Source: Pseudomonadota bacterium (lineage in GTDB: Bacteria > Pseudomonadota > Gammaproteobacteria > Burkholderiales > Burkholderiaceae_D). Taken from it: DNA of 7,437 nucleotides. Positions 1-6,075 of this stretch are shown here, piece by piece; the stretch's first letter is position 1, and each line of letters starts with the position of its first letter. The DNA lies in the NCBI GenBank assembly GCA_018241865.1, contig JAFECY010000109.1, forward strand, positions 1 to 7,437, in the 5' to 3' direction. Both the position numbers and the translations under genes were made by a program. Under the pieces are notes generated by a model. That model ran no database searches. It had not been told where the DNA came from and worked only from the letters and a program-made list of their open reading frames with translations.

Positions 1-8
1 GGAGTGAA

Positions 9-31
9 GCGATGTGGTTGGGGCGATGTGG
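9..31. repeat. Short direct repeat GCGATGTGG, two copies
   Basis: The 9-mer GCGATGTGG occurs at 9-17 and again at 23-31, 14 bp apart. It lies just beyond the stop codon of the small gene that ends at 76. It could be the edge of something that begins outside the window; I see no function in it. Confidence 0.4.
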
Positions 32-38
32 GGAGCCG

Positions 39-55
39 ATCAAAATGATTTTGAT
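39..55. repeat. Short perfect inverted repeat downstream of the small gene
   Basis: ATCAAAAT (39-46) and ATTTTGAT (48-55) are perfect inverse copies around one base. The site lies 20-37 bp past the stop codon of the small minus-strand gene. It is AT-rich, with a one-base centre and no U-tract, so it is a poor intrinsic terminator. A protein-binding palindrome or chance is equally possible. Confidence 0.35.
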
Positions 56-75
56 GCCGGAAAAATTTTGAGATT

Positions 76-315
76 TCAGCTTTCGATGCTAAACGTCCCA
101 TCACCATTTGCTTGAACTTGATCGGAGATATCAAGCACACCATCATCTTGAAATCGAGGAGCATGTCTTAGCATGCGAATCTGGTTGGATAGAGCCGTTT
201 TTATCAAATTTTCATCGTGTTTGGGTAACCAGCATGCGGGGTCAGATACCGCCGTCGGATCACCAAAGCGCTTATCAGCTTCCCAGTTCAACGTGTTGCG
301 TACGCCATTTTTCAT
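76..315 (-). CDS. Small protein of unknown function (79 aa)
   Basis: I do not recognise this protein. It is 79 residues, starts at ATG 315-313 and ends at TGA. The start is well supported: the minus strand reads GGGAGGAAACC directly before the ATG, a near-ideal Shine-Dalgarno at good spacing, which is the main reason for calling the gene real. The product is soluble-looking, polar and slightly acidic, with no signal peptide or membrane segment. It has two Trp (residues 11 and 29), one Cys (28) and an acidic C-terminal half rich in D, Q and G. An AT-rich block upstream (361-390) contains TATAAA-like hexamers that could serve as a -10, but no convincing -35. It lies alone, 155 bp beyond the 3' end of a tRNA gene, a position often held by accessory DNA, so an island gene is possible but unproven. 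Confidence 0.6.
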   Translation of the reverse strand: MKNGVRNTLNWEADKRFGDPTAVSDPACWLPKHDENLIKTALSNQIRMLRHAPRFQDDGVLDISDQVQANGDGTFSIES

Positions 316-420
316 GGTTTCCTCCCGAAAGCGAAGTCGCTGCGAGTTTGTTGTGGGTTCTTTTATAGCACTTTTTTATATTTTGAATCTGAGGGGGGGA
401 ATGCGGGGTAAATTTTTTTA

Positions 421-461
421 TTGAAAAGAAAAGGGGTTACGTCTTTTGAACGTAACCCCTT
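421..461 (-). terminator. Intrinsic terminator of the tRNA-Arg gene
   Basis: A perfect 11-bp inverted repeat, AAGGGGTTACG (431-441) and CGTAACCCCTT (451-461), encloses a 9-nt loop. Read on the minus strand, the stem is followed by TTTCTTTTC, a U-rich tail. It begins 9 nt after the encoded CCA end of the tRNA, so it very probably ends the tRNA transcript. On the plus strand the stem is followed by AGTATTACT, so it works mainly in the minus direction. Confidence 0.8.
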
Positions 462-469
462 AGTATTAC

Positions 470-546
470 TGGTGCGGCTGGCAGGAATCGAACCCACGAC
501 CCCTTGGTTCGTAGCCAAGTACTCTATCCAGCTGAGCTACAGCCGC
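470..546 (-). tRNA. tRNA-Arg, anticodon ACG
   Basis: This is a 77-nt tRNA read on the minus strand. The acceptor stem GCGGCTG (546-540) pairs with CAGCCGC (480-474), followed by discriminator A and a genome-encoded CCA at 472-470. The D arm contains TAGCTCAG, the T arm the usual GGTTCGAATCC. The anticodon stem CTTGG/CCAAG encloses the 7-base loop CTACGAA, so the anticodon is ACG. In bacteria this is the arginine tRNA whose first anticodon base is deaminated to inosine to read CGU, CGC and CGA. It lies 92 bp downstream of ppsR on the same strand, with a -10-like hexamer in between and a terminator just beyond its 3' end, so it is probably its own transcription unit. Confidence 0.97.
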
Positions 547-570
547 GTTAAGCCAAGAATTCTAACACTG

Positions 571-576
571 ATTATA
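571..576 (-). promoter_or_regulatory. Candidate -10 element for tRNA-Arg
   Basis: The minus strand reads TATAAT here, a perfect -10 hexamer placed to give a leader of about 18 nt before the mature tRNA 5' end at 546. The -35 is the weak point. A good hexamer, TTGACT (593-588), is only 11 bp away, too close for sigma-70, and the sequence at normal spacing is a poor CGAAAA. Confidence 0.4.
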
Positions 577-638
577 TGGAATGGGGAAGTCAATTTTCGA
601 TAGACGTGTTTTGGGCGAACATTTTAGCGAGACAGCAA

Positions 639-1487
639 TCAATAAGCCCGCTTGTCCGATTTGATTTCCTGCAGGATGGTAGCGGCGATTTCTTCGATCG
701 ACTTGGCGGTGGATGACATCCAGCGGATACCTTCCTTGCGCATCATCTTTTCCGCCTCGTTGATTTCGTAGCGGCAGTTTTCCAGCGACGCGTACTTGCT
801 GCCGGGGCGGCGTTCGTTGCGGACTTCAGAGAGACGGTCGGCGGCAATCGACAGGCCGAATATCTTGCCCTTATGCGCCAGCAGTTCGGATGGCAATTTG
901 CCGCGCTCGAAATCGTCCGGGATCAGTGGGTAGTTGGCAGCCTTGACGCCGAATTGCATGGCGAGATACAGACTGGTCGGCGTTTTGCCGGAGCGCGACA
1001 CGCCGACTAGAATCACGTCGGCGGCGGCTAAGTTCAGGTTCGACTGGCCATCGTCATGCGCCAACGAGAAATTGATGGCTTCGATGCGATTGCGGTATTC
1101 CTCCGAATCGGCGATTTTGTGGCTGCGTCCGATGGTGTGGCTGGACTTCACGCCCAGCTCCTGCTCCAGCGGTTCGACAAAAGTCTGGATCAGATCCATG
1201 TGCAAACCCTTGGCCTTGTGCACCACGCTCGACAGCTCGGCCTTGACCAAGGTCGAGAACACGATGGGCAGCTTGCCATCTTGCACGAACGTGTCGTTGA
1301 TGCGTCGCACGGCGTCGTGTGCCTTGTCCATACTGTCGATGAAAGGCAGACGAATTTGCTTGAAGCGCAACTCGAACTGGGTCAATACCGAATGGCCGAA
1401 GGTTTCGGCGGTGATGCCGGTGCCGTCCGAGACGAAGAATACGGTGCGGTTGGCTGGCGGTAGAGCTTGGGCGGTGAGATCGGGCAT
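639..1487 (-). CDS. ppsR: PEP synthetase regulatory protein (bifunctional Ser/Thr kinase / pyrophosphorylase, DUF299)
   Basis: PpsR inactivates phosphoenolpyruvate synthase by ADP-dependent phosphorylation of a threonine beside its catalytic histidine, and reactivates it by Pi-dependent dephosphorylation that releases pyrophosphate. The 282-residue length fits the family. Typical stretches are [16 protein letters not shown] at residues 16-31, [10 protein letters not shown] near 116-125, a P-loop GVSRSGKT at 162-169 that binds the nucleotide, then NYPLIPDD near 185-192 and FGLSI at 210-214. It is cytosolic, with no membrane segment. It is divergent from ppsA, its substrate, which makes the assignment secure. 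The start at 1487 gives the usual spacing to the SDGTGITAE motif, but no Shine-Dalgarno precedes it. The bases before the ATG are instead two tandem copies of an 11-mer. The KDKRAY-like end is complete, with TGA/TAA-type termination at 639-641. Cofactor details come from the family, not from this sequence. Confidence 0.96.
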   Translation of the reverse strand: MPDLTAQALPPANRTVFFVSDGTGITAETFGHSVLTQFELRFKQIRLPFIDSMDKAHDAVRRINDTFVQDGKLPIVFSTLVKAELSSVVHKAKGLHMDLIQTFVEPLEQELGVKSSHTIGRSHKIADSEEYRNRIEAINFSLAHDDGQSNLNLAAADVILVGVSRSGKTPTSLYLAMQFGVKAANYPLIPDDFERGKLPSELLAHKGKIFGLSIAADRLSEVRNERRPGSKYASLENCRYEINEAEKMMRKEGIRWMSSTAKSIEEIAATILQEIKSDKRAY

Positions 1488-1509
1488 GATGGATTGCGGA
1501 TGGATTGCG
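1488..1509. repeat. Perfect 11-bp tandem duplication before the ppsR start codon
   Basis: GATGGATTGCG at 1488-1498 is repeated exactly at 1499-1509, directly next to the ppsR ATG (1487-1485, minus). It fills the place where a Shine-Dalgarno would be expected. Exact identity suggests a recent slippage duplication. Confidence 0.8.
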
Positions 1510-1555
1510 TAATGCGGAACGGTTCAAATTGTATAAGGCAAAACCGGATTACGCA
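1506..1555. repeat. Inverted pair of 12-bp boxes in the ppsR-ppsA spacer
   Basis: TGCGTAATGCGG (1506-1517, plus) and TGCGTAATCCGG (1555-1544, minus) match at 11 of 12 bases, with 26 bp between them. They flank the candidate ppsR -10 at 1528-1533. This could be a paired operator or a long-looped hairpin. I do not recognise the box as the site of a named regulator. Confidence 0.45.
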
Positions 1556-1691
1556 CTGTAAAATGCCGTTTTAATATGTAGTATGGATTCGGCCTCCACC
1601 AAAAATAACAACAACATGTGCTGTGATGATGGCGAATACGGACTCAAGCTGGCAAACGTGAAGATTTCTTATCATCAAAATAGAGGTTGTT

Positions 1692-4127
1692 ATGTCCAAC
1701 GCAGCACAAGCTGGGGTCGCACACGCCCCGACGGAGGCGCTTTACGTCGCTTCATTTGACGCTTTACGGATGACGGATGTTGAATCCGTCGGCGGCAAAA
1801 ACGCATCACTCGGTGAAATGATTAGCCAGTTGGCCGGGGCCGGTGTTCGGGTGCCAGGCGGGTTCGCCACCACGGCATTGGCGTTCCGCGATTTTCTCGA
1901 TCATTCGGTCAACAATGGTCCGTCGCTGGCCAAGCGCATTGCCGATCGTTTGGAAGGCTTGAACATCGATGATGTGCGCGCGCTGGCTCAGGCCGGTGCC
2001 GAGATACGTCAGTGGATTATCGACACGCCATTCCAACCGCGTTTGCAGCAAGAAATCGCCGCGTTCTATCAGCGTCTGGTGGCTGACTCCACCGCCGAGG
2101 TGTCGTTTGCGGTGCGCTCTTCCGCCACGGCTGAAGACTTGCCGGATGCGTCCTTCGCCGGCCAGCAGGAAACTTTCCTCAACGTGGTCGGCATCGACAA
2201 CGTGCTCGAAGCGATGAAACACGTGTTCGCCTCGCTCTACAACGACCGCGCGATTTCTTACCGTGTGCACAAGGGCTTCACCCATGCCGAAGTCGCCTTG
2301 TCGGCTGGTGTGCAGCGCATGGTGCGTTCCGACGTTGGCGCAGCCGGTGTCATGTTCACCATCGATACCGAGTCTGGCTTCCAAGATGTGGTCTTCATTA
2401 CGTCCAGCTACGGCCTAGGCGAAACGGTGGTGCAGGGCGCGGTCAACCCGGACGAGTTTTATGTCCACAAACCGATGCTGGCGCAGGGCAAGCTGCCGAT
2501 CATCCGCCGCAATATCGGCTCGAAACTCATCAAGATGGAATTCACCGGCGAAGCCAAGGCCGGCCGCTCGGTCAAGACTGTCGATGTGCCGATCGAACTG
2601 CGCAACCGCTATTCGCTGAACGATGCTGATATCGTCGAGTTGGCCAAGTACGCGGTCATCATCGAGAAGCACTATGGTCGCCCGATGGACATCGAATGGG
2701 GCAAGGATGGCCGCGACGGCAAGCTCTACATCCTGCAGGCACGCCCTGAAACGGTCAAATCGCAGCAAAAGGCAGGCGATGCCCAGCAGCGTTTCAAACT
2801 CAAAGGCAGCGGTACTGTGTTGTCTGCCGGTCGTGCGATCGGCCAGAAAATCGGCGCTGGTCCGGTGCGTGTCATTCACGATCCTTCCGAAATGGAACGC
2901 GTGCAGCCGGGCGACGTGCTGGTGGCTGACATGACCGATCCCAATTGGGAGCCGGTGATGAAGCGCGCTTCGGCCATCGTCACCAATCGCGGCGGTCGTA
3001 CCTGCCATGCGGCGATTATTGCGCGTGAACTGGGCGTGCCGGCTGTGGTCGGTTGCGGCGATGCCACCGACGTTTTGAAGGATGGCACGCTGGTGACGGT
3101 GTCCTGCGCTGAGGGCGACGAGGGCAAAATTTACGACGGCTTGCTGGAAACCGAAATCACCGAAGTGACGCGCGGTGAATTGCCGCCGTTGCCCTTGAAG
3201 ATCATGATGAACGTCGGCAACCCGCAACTGGCGTTCGATTTCCAGTCGATCCCGAATGGTGGCGTCGGTTTGGCACGTCTCGAATTTATCATCAACAACA
3301 ATATTGGTGTGCATCCGAAAGCGATTTTGGAATATCCGAACATCGACGCTGATCTGAAAAAAGCGGTCGAATCGGTGGCACGCGGTCATGCCTCGCCCAA
3401 GGCGTTTTACGTGGACAAGCTGGCCGAAGGCATTGCCACCATCGCCGCTGCGTTCTGGCCGAAACCGGTGATCGTGCGCTTGTCCGACTTCAAGTCGAAC
3501 GAGTACAAAAAACTGATCGGCGGTTCGCGTTACGAGCCGGACGAAGAAAACCCGATGCTCGGTTTCCGTGGCGCGGCGCGCTATCTGGCGGCCGATTTCG
3601 CCGAATCGTTCGAGATGGAATGTCTGGCGATGAAGCGGGTGCGCAACGACATGGGTCTGACCAATGTCGAGATCATGGTGCCGTTTGTTCGCACGCTAGG
3701 TCAGGCGGAAAAAGTTGTGGCCTTGCTGGGCAAGAATGGCTTGAAGCGCGGCGAAAACGACCTGCGCCTAATTATGATGTGCGAAGTGCCATCCAATGCC
3801 ATTCTGGCCGAGCAATTCCTCGAATATTTCGACGGCTTCTCGATTGGTTCCAACGACCTGACCCAACTCACCTTGGGCTTGGATCGCGATTCCGGCATGG
3901 AATTGCTGGCGGCCGATTTCGACGAGCGCGATCCGGCGGTGCGTGCTTTGCTGTCGAAGGCGATTGCCGCCTGTCGAGCGCAGGACAAGTACATCGGCAT
4001 TTGCGGCCAAGGGCCTTCCGACCATCCTGATTTTGCGGAATGGTTGATGAAAGAAGGGATCGCCTCGATTTCCCTCAATCCCGATTCGGTGCTGGATACC
4101 TGGCAAAAGCTGGCGAACGCCAAGTAA
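1692..4127 (+). CDS. ppsA: Phosphoenolpyruvate synthase (pyruvate, water dikinase)
   Basis: PpsA converts pyruvate, ATP and water to PEP, AMP and phosphate, the entry step of gluconeogenesis from three-carbon substrates. It is a cytosolic enzyme. At 811 residues it is slightly longer than the roughly 790 of E. coli PpsA because of an N-terminal extension. The ATP-binding domain covers about residues 20-355 ([10 protein letters not shown] at 34-43, [20 protein letters not shown] at 141-160). The mobile phosphohistidine domain contains GGRTCHAAI, with catalytic His439. Thr437, two residues before it, is the site expected to be modified by PpsR. The C-terminal PEP/pyruvate barrel (about 500-805) shows [43 protein letters not shown] and GICGQGPSD with Cys771. 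No key residue is missing. AGAGG sits 5 nt before the ATG. It stands alone, with a strong terminator 24 bp downstream, opposite its regulator ppsR. Confidence 0.98.
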   Translation: MSNAAQAGVAHAPTEALYVASFDALRMTDVESVGGKNASLGEMISQLAGAGVRVPGGFATTALAFRDFLDHSVNNGPSLAKRIADRLEGLNIDDVRALAQAGAEIRQWIIDTPFQPRLQQEIAAFYQRLVADSTAEVSFAVRSSATAEDLPDASFAGQQETFLNVVGIDNVLEAMKHVFASLYNDRAISYRVHKGFTHAEVALSAGVQRMVRSDVGAAGVMFTIDTESGFQDVVFITSSYGLGETVVQGAVNPDEFYVHKPMLAQGKLPIIRRNIGSKLIKMEFTGEAKAGRSVKTVDVPIELRNRYSLNDADIVELAKYAVIIEKHYGRPMDIEWGKDGRDGKLYILQARPETVKSQQKAGDAQQRFKLKGSGTVLSAGRAIGQKIGAGPVRVIHDPSEMERVQPGDVLVADMTDPNWEPVMKRASAIVTNRGGRTCHAAIIARELGVPAVVGCGDATDVLKDGTLVTVSCAEGDEGKIYDGLLETEITEVTRGELPPLPLKIMMNVGNPQLAFDFQSIPNGGVGLARLEFIINNNIGVHPKAILEYPNIDADLKKAVESVARGHASPKAFYVDKLAEGIATIAAAFWPKPVIVRLSDFKSNEYKKLIGGSRYEPDEENPMLGFRGAARYLAADFAESFEMECLAMKRVRNDMGLTNVEIMVPFVRTLGQAEKVVALLGKNGLKRGENDLRLIMMCEVPSNAILAEQFLEYFDGFSIGSNDLTQLTLGLDRDSGMELLAADFDERDPAVRALLSKAIAACRAQDKYIGICGQGPSDHPDFAEWLMKEGIASISLNPDSVLDTWQKLANAK

Positions 4128-4151
4128 AGCAGCGCAAATGTTTCATTGACA

Positions 4152-4176
4152 AGCGCGGGCTTCGGCCCGCGTTTTT
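4152..4176 (+). terminator. Intrinsic terminator of ppsA
   Basis: A 7-bp GC stem, CGCGGGC (4154-4160) with GCCCGCG (4165-4171), is closed by a TTCG tetraloop and followed by TTTTT (4172-4176). It begins 24 bp after the ppsA stop codon and isolates ppsA from the next operon. Confidence 0.93.
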
Positions 4177-4185
4177 CATTGCCTT

Positions 4186-4252
4186 TTGACGCGATATTTT
4201 TAATTTTTGGTGCATACTGTGGCACTGTTAAAAAGAGAAAAGGGGGAGAGCC
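4186..4252 (+). promoter_or_regulatory. Probable promoter and RBS region of the nfeD-qmcA operon
   Basis: Between the ppsA terminator and the next gene lies an AT-rich stretch with TTGACG at 4186-4191, a good -35. The best -10-like hexamer, CATACT at 4213-4218, is 21 bp away, too far for standard sigma-70 spacing. A promoter must be near, but its exact position is not clear. The purine run GGGGGAGAG (4242-4250) is a strong ribosome binding site for the ATG at 4253. Confidence 0.4.
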
Positions 4253-4708
4253 ATGTCGGACTGGATGATCTGGGCAGTGCTGGCTTTGGGTGTTGCCATT
4301 TTGGAGTTGTTTACTGGCACCTTCTATCTGTTGATGATTGCCATTGGTCTGGCTGCGGCAGCTTTGGCAGCCATGTTCGGCATGGGGTTTTCCGTGCAAC
4401 TCATTGTCGCCGCCGTGGTGGGTGTCATCGCGACCTACGTGCTGTACAACAGCAAGCTAGGCAAAATCCAGAAAACCGATGCGGCGCGCGATCCGAACGT
4501 TAATCTCGACATCGGTCAGACGCTCAACGTCGCCGAGTGGAAAGACATTCCCGGCGGTCAGCCGGTGGCGCGGGTCATGTATCGCGGCGCGATGTGGGAT
4601 GTGGAGTTGGCGACCGGCGCCACAGTCGGAACAGGGCAGTTTGTCATCAATGAGTTACGCGGCAATCGATTGATTGTCACCAATAACAGCAACGAAAGGA
4701 GAAATTGA
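4253..4708 (+). CDS. NfeD-like membrane protein (YbbJ type)
   Basis: This is a short NfeD-family protein of 151 residues, almost the length of E. coli YbbJ. Three hydrophobic segments are visible at about residues 5-20, 23-43 and 47-65. After the basic linker NSKLGKIQK (66-74) comes a soluble C-terminal beta domain (about 80-147) with GQTLNV, GQPVARVMYRGAMWDVE and LRGNRLIV, the OB-fold part of the family. It lacks the N-terminal ClpP-like serine protease of long NfeD proteins. NfeD proteins work next to SPFH/stomatin partners in the inner membrane, and the partner gene follows directly: the TGA of this gene shares its A with the ATG of qmcA. The start at 4253 is favoured by GGGGGAGAG just upstream. 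A longer role, such as membrane quality control or microdomain organisation, is inferred from the family. Confidence 0.92.
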   Translation: MSDWMIWAVLALGVAILELFTGTFYLLMIAIGLAAAALAAMFGMGFSVQLIVAAVVGVIATYVLYNSKLGKIQKTDAARDPNVNLDIGQTLNVAEWKDIPGGQPVARVMYRGAMWDVELATGATVGTGQFVINELRGNRLIVTNNSNERRN

Positions 4709-5625
4709 TGGATTTCGGAACCGTTTCACTGATTATTTTTATTCTGGCGGTAGTCTTCGTTATTAAGACCATCAAGGTCGTGCCGCAGCAGCACGCTTGG
4801 GTGGTCGAACGCCTCGGTAAATTTCACGCGACGCTGCCGCCTGGTTTGAACATCGTGCTGCCATTCATCGACCGCATCGCTTACAAGCACGTGCTGAAGG
4901 AAATCCCGCTCGACGTGCCGCCTCAGGTTTGTATCACCAAAGACAATACCCAGTTGCAGGTCGATGGCATCTTGTATTTTCAGGTGACTGATCCGAAGCT
5001 GGCTTCCTATGGTTCGTCCAACTACATTTCTGCCATTACGCAATTGGCGCAAACCACGCTGCGTTCGGTGATCGGCAAGATGGAACTGGATAAAACTTTC
5101 GAGGAGCGCGATCACATCAATACTTCCATCGTCAGTGCCATCGACGATTCCGCCGCCAACTGGGGTGTGAAAGTCTTGCGTTATGAAATCAAGGATTTGA
5201 CGCCGCCGAAAGAAATTCTGCATGCGATGCAGGCCCAGATCACTGCTGAGCGCGAAAAGCGGGCGTTGATCGCCGCTTCCGAAGGCCGCAAGCAAGAGCA
5301 GATCAATATCGCCACCGGCGAACGCGAAGCGGCGATTGCCAAATCCGAGGGCGAGAAGCAGGCTTCCATCAATCGCGCCCAGGGTCAGGCCGCCGCCATT
5401 CTGGCGATTGCTGAAGCCAGTGCCGAAGCTTTGCGCAAGACGGCTTCGGCGATTCGCGAACCGGGTGGCGCCGATGCAGTCAGCCTGAAGGTGGCCGAGC
5501 AATATGTCGGCGCATTCTCGCAACTGGCCAAGACCAACAATTCGATCATCGTGCCAGCTAACTTGGGCGATATCAGCAGCCTGATCGCCAGTGCGATGCA
5601 GGTGGTGAAAGTGCAGCAGAAATAG
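4708..5625 (+). CDS. qmcA: SPFH/Band 7 (stomatin-prohibitin) membrane protein, QmcA-like
   Basis: The product has 305 residues, the same as E. coli QmcA. An N-terminal hydrophobic anchor (about 4-20) is followed by the Band 7/SPFH domain (about 22-180), with VVPQQHAWVVERLGKF, LPPGLNIVLPFIDR, DNTQLQVDGILYFQV and LRSVIGKMELDKTFEERD. Then comes an Ala/Glu/Lys-rich coiled coil (about 175-250; AEREKRALIAASEGRKQE, GEREAAIAKSEGEKQA) and a short C-terminal segment. Such proteins form large ring or cage oligomers at the inner membrane and are tied to membrane microdomains and FtsH-type proteolysis. An in-frame TTG three bases earlier (4705) is possible, but ATG 4708 is preferred: AGGAG (4697-4701) lies 6 nt before it, and the TGATG overlap with nfeD suits translational coupling. 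No simple U-tract terminator follows; the large inverted repeat at 5640-5807 may end the transcript. Confidence 0.94.
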   Translation: MDFGTVSLIIFILAVVFVIKTIKVVPQQHAWVVERLGKFHATLPPGLNIVLPFIDRIAYKHVLKEIPLDVPPQVCITKDNTQLQVDGILYFQVTDPKLASYGSSNYISAITQLAQTTLRSVIGKMELDKTFEERDHINTSIVSAIDDSAANWGVKVLRYEIKDLTPPKEILHAMQAQITAEREKRALIAASEGRKQEQINIATGEREAAIAKSEGEKQASINRAQGQAAAILAIAEASAEALRKTASAIREPGGADAVSLKVAEQYVGAFSQLAKTNNSIIVPANLGDISSLIASAMQVVKVQQK

Positions 5626-5639
5626 AAATTTCTAAACCT

Positions 5640-5807
5640 GTTAACCACGGCGGGCACGGCGAACACGGCGAAAAATCCCTTTCTTTTTGGGCGGGCTGGA
5701 AAGGGGGCAGATCAGTGTATCGACACCCATCCCCACCCCAACCTTTCTCCTGAAGGGGGGCGAGGTATGTTGGTTTCGCCGTGCCCGCCGTGTGCGCCGT
5801 GGTTACC
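5640..5807. mobile_element. MITE-like element with 34-bp imperfect terminal inverted repeats
   Basis: The left end (5640-5673) and the reverse complement of the right end (5807-5774) match at 29 of 34 positions. Each end is built from a 9-bp unit, CACGGCG plus two variable bases, repeated with slight changes after a TAACC start. About 100 bp lies between them, with no open frame of note and no transposase. A weaker outer match, CTAAAC (5632-5637) with GTTTAG (5812-5817), may extend the inverted repeat. No clear target-site duplication is visible. It looks like a non-autonomous dispersed element; copies elsewhere in the genome are expected but cannot be seen here. It could also form a very long hairpin that stops both convergent transcripts. 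Confidence 0.6.
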
Positions 5808-5813
5808 TGATGT

Positions 5814-5855
5814 TTAGCGCCGGTTGGTTTTCATGGCGCGTTCGATTTCGCGCTG
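5814..5855 (-). pseudogene. Displaced copy of the smpB 3' end (copy A)
   Basis: Read on the minus strand this gives [13 protein letters not shown] and TAA, the same 13 residues as the SmpB C-terminus. Against the working tail it differs at 5820, 5823/5825-type third positions only: Arg CGG for CGC, Asn AAC for AAT, Thr ACC for ACG. It has no start codon or upstream SmpB sequence of its own, so it is a remnant or duplicate and not a gene. Confidence 0.75.
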
Positions 5856-5870
5856 GTGGAGCAGGGGTTT

Positions 5871-5921
5871 CGTGGGACATGTCCCGCGCCTGCGTAACGA
5901 CGCCGGCTTGCAAGCCAGCGC
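5871..5921. repeat. Hairpin pair in repeat unit A
   Basis: The first hairpin (5871-5888) is CGTGGGAC-AT-GTCCCGCG, one pair being T opposite G. The second palindrome (5900-5921) has mismatches at two positions compared with unit B. These palindromes resemble REP-type intergenic hairpins. Confidence 0.6.
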
Positions 5922-5944
5922 TCCGTAGCGCCTGAACGAGATTT

Positions 5945-5986
5945 TTAGCGGCGATTCGTTTTCATGGCGCGTTCGATTTCGCGCTG
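5945..5986 (-). pseudogene. Second copy of the smpB 3' end (copy B)
   Basis: On the minus strand this 42-bp stretch is identical to the last 13 codons and stop of smpB, 131 bp further along. It has no gene body upstream. Its identity to the working tail, against three changes in copy A, shows that B and the working tail share the more recent history. Confidence 0.75.
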
Positions 5987-6001
5987 GTGGAGCAGGGGTT
6001 T

Positions 6002-6052
6002 CGCGGGACACGTCCCGCGCCTGCGTAACGACGCTGGCTTGCAAGCCAGCGT
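6002..6052. repeat. Hairpin pair in repeat unit B
   Basis: CGCGGGAC (6002-6009) and GTCCCGCG (6012-6019) form a perfect 8-bp stem around AC. A second palindrome at 6031-6052 is perfect over 22 bp, built on ACGCTGGCTTG and its inverse. The first such hairpin past the smpB stop could end smpB transcription, though no U-tract follows. Confidence 0.75.
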
Positions 6053-6075
6053 TCCGTAGCGCCTGAACGAGATTT

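Larger units (their letters stand above)
1488..1691. promoter_or_regulatory. Divergent ppsR-ppsA control region
   Basis: These 204 bp separate two divergent genes and should hold both promoters. For ppsR, the minus strand has TACAAT at 1533-1528, five of six matches to a -10, without a good -35. For ppsA, the plus strand has TAAAAT (1559-1564) and TAATAT (1572-1577) as possible -10 sites, again without a clear -35. Two inverted 12-mers, TGCGTAATGCGG at 1506-1517 and its near-copy on the other strand at 1544-1555, flank the ppsR -10. GGATTGCG occurs at 1491 and 1502, and GGATTACG at 1546. The lack of good -35 elements would fit activator-dependent promoters, but that is inference. The ppsA ribosome binding site AGAGG is at 1682-1686. 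Confidence 0.5.
5626..6075. other. 450-bp repeat mosaic between convergent qmcA and smpB
   Basis: No gene is supported here. From left to right it holds a 14-bp spacer, a 168-bp element with terminal inverted repeats (5640-5807), a few bases of junction, and two tandem 131-bp units that run into the 3' end of smpB. Both neighbouring genes end here, so insertions are unlikely to damage promoters, and the palindromes may serve as shared terminators. Confidence 0.8.

Noticed and set aside
588..593. TTGACT as -35 for the tRNA promoter
   Set aside because: The spacing to the TATAAT is 11 bp, outside the range sigma-70 uses; only the -10 was kept, as tentative.
421..603. A 60-codon plus-strand frame across the tRNA
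   Set aside because: It is the antisense of tRNA-Arg; its LAGIEPTT-like peptide is the usual false translation of a tRNA T arm.
1583..1759. A 58-codon frame in the ppsA leader that runs over the ppsA start, with an Asn run and a Cys-Cys pair
   Set aside because: It has no Shine-Dalgarno before either ATG, no familiar leader-peptide codon run for an amino acid, and ends inside ppsA in another frame.
2415..3389. A 324-codon frame antisense to ppsA, and similar long antisense frames over ppsR and ppsA
   Set aside because: These are shadows of GC-rich coding sequence, rich in His, Arg and Gln, with no RBS and no family resemblance. The sense genes are certain.
5814..6044. A 76-codon minus-strand frame ending in the SmpB tail sequence
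   Set aside because: It is a by-product of the 131-bp repeats read in a shifted frame; it has no RBS and its N-terminal part is palindromic repeat DNA.
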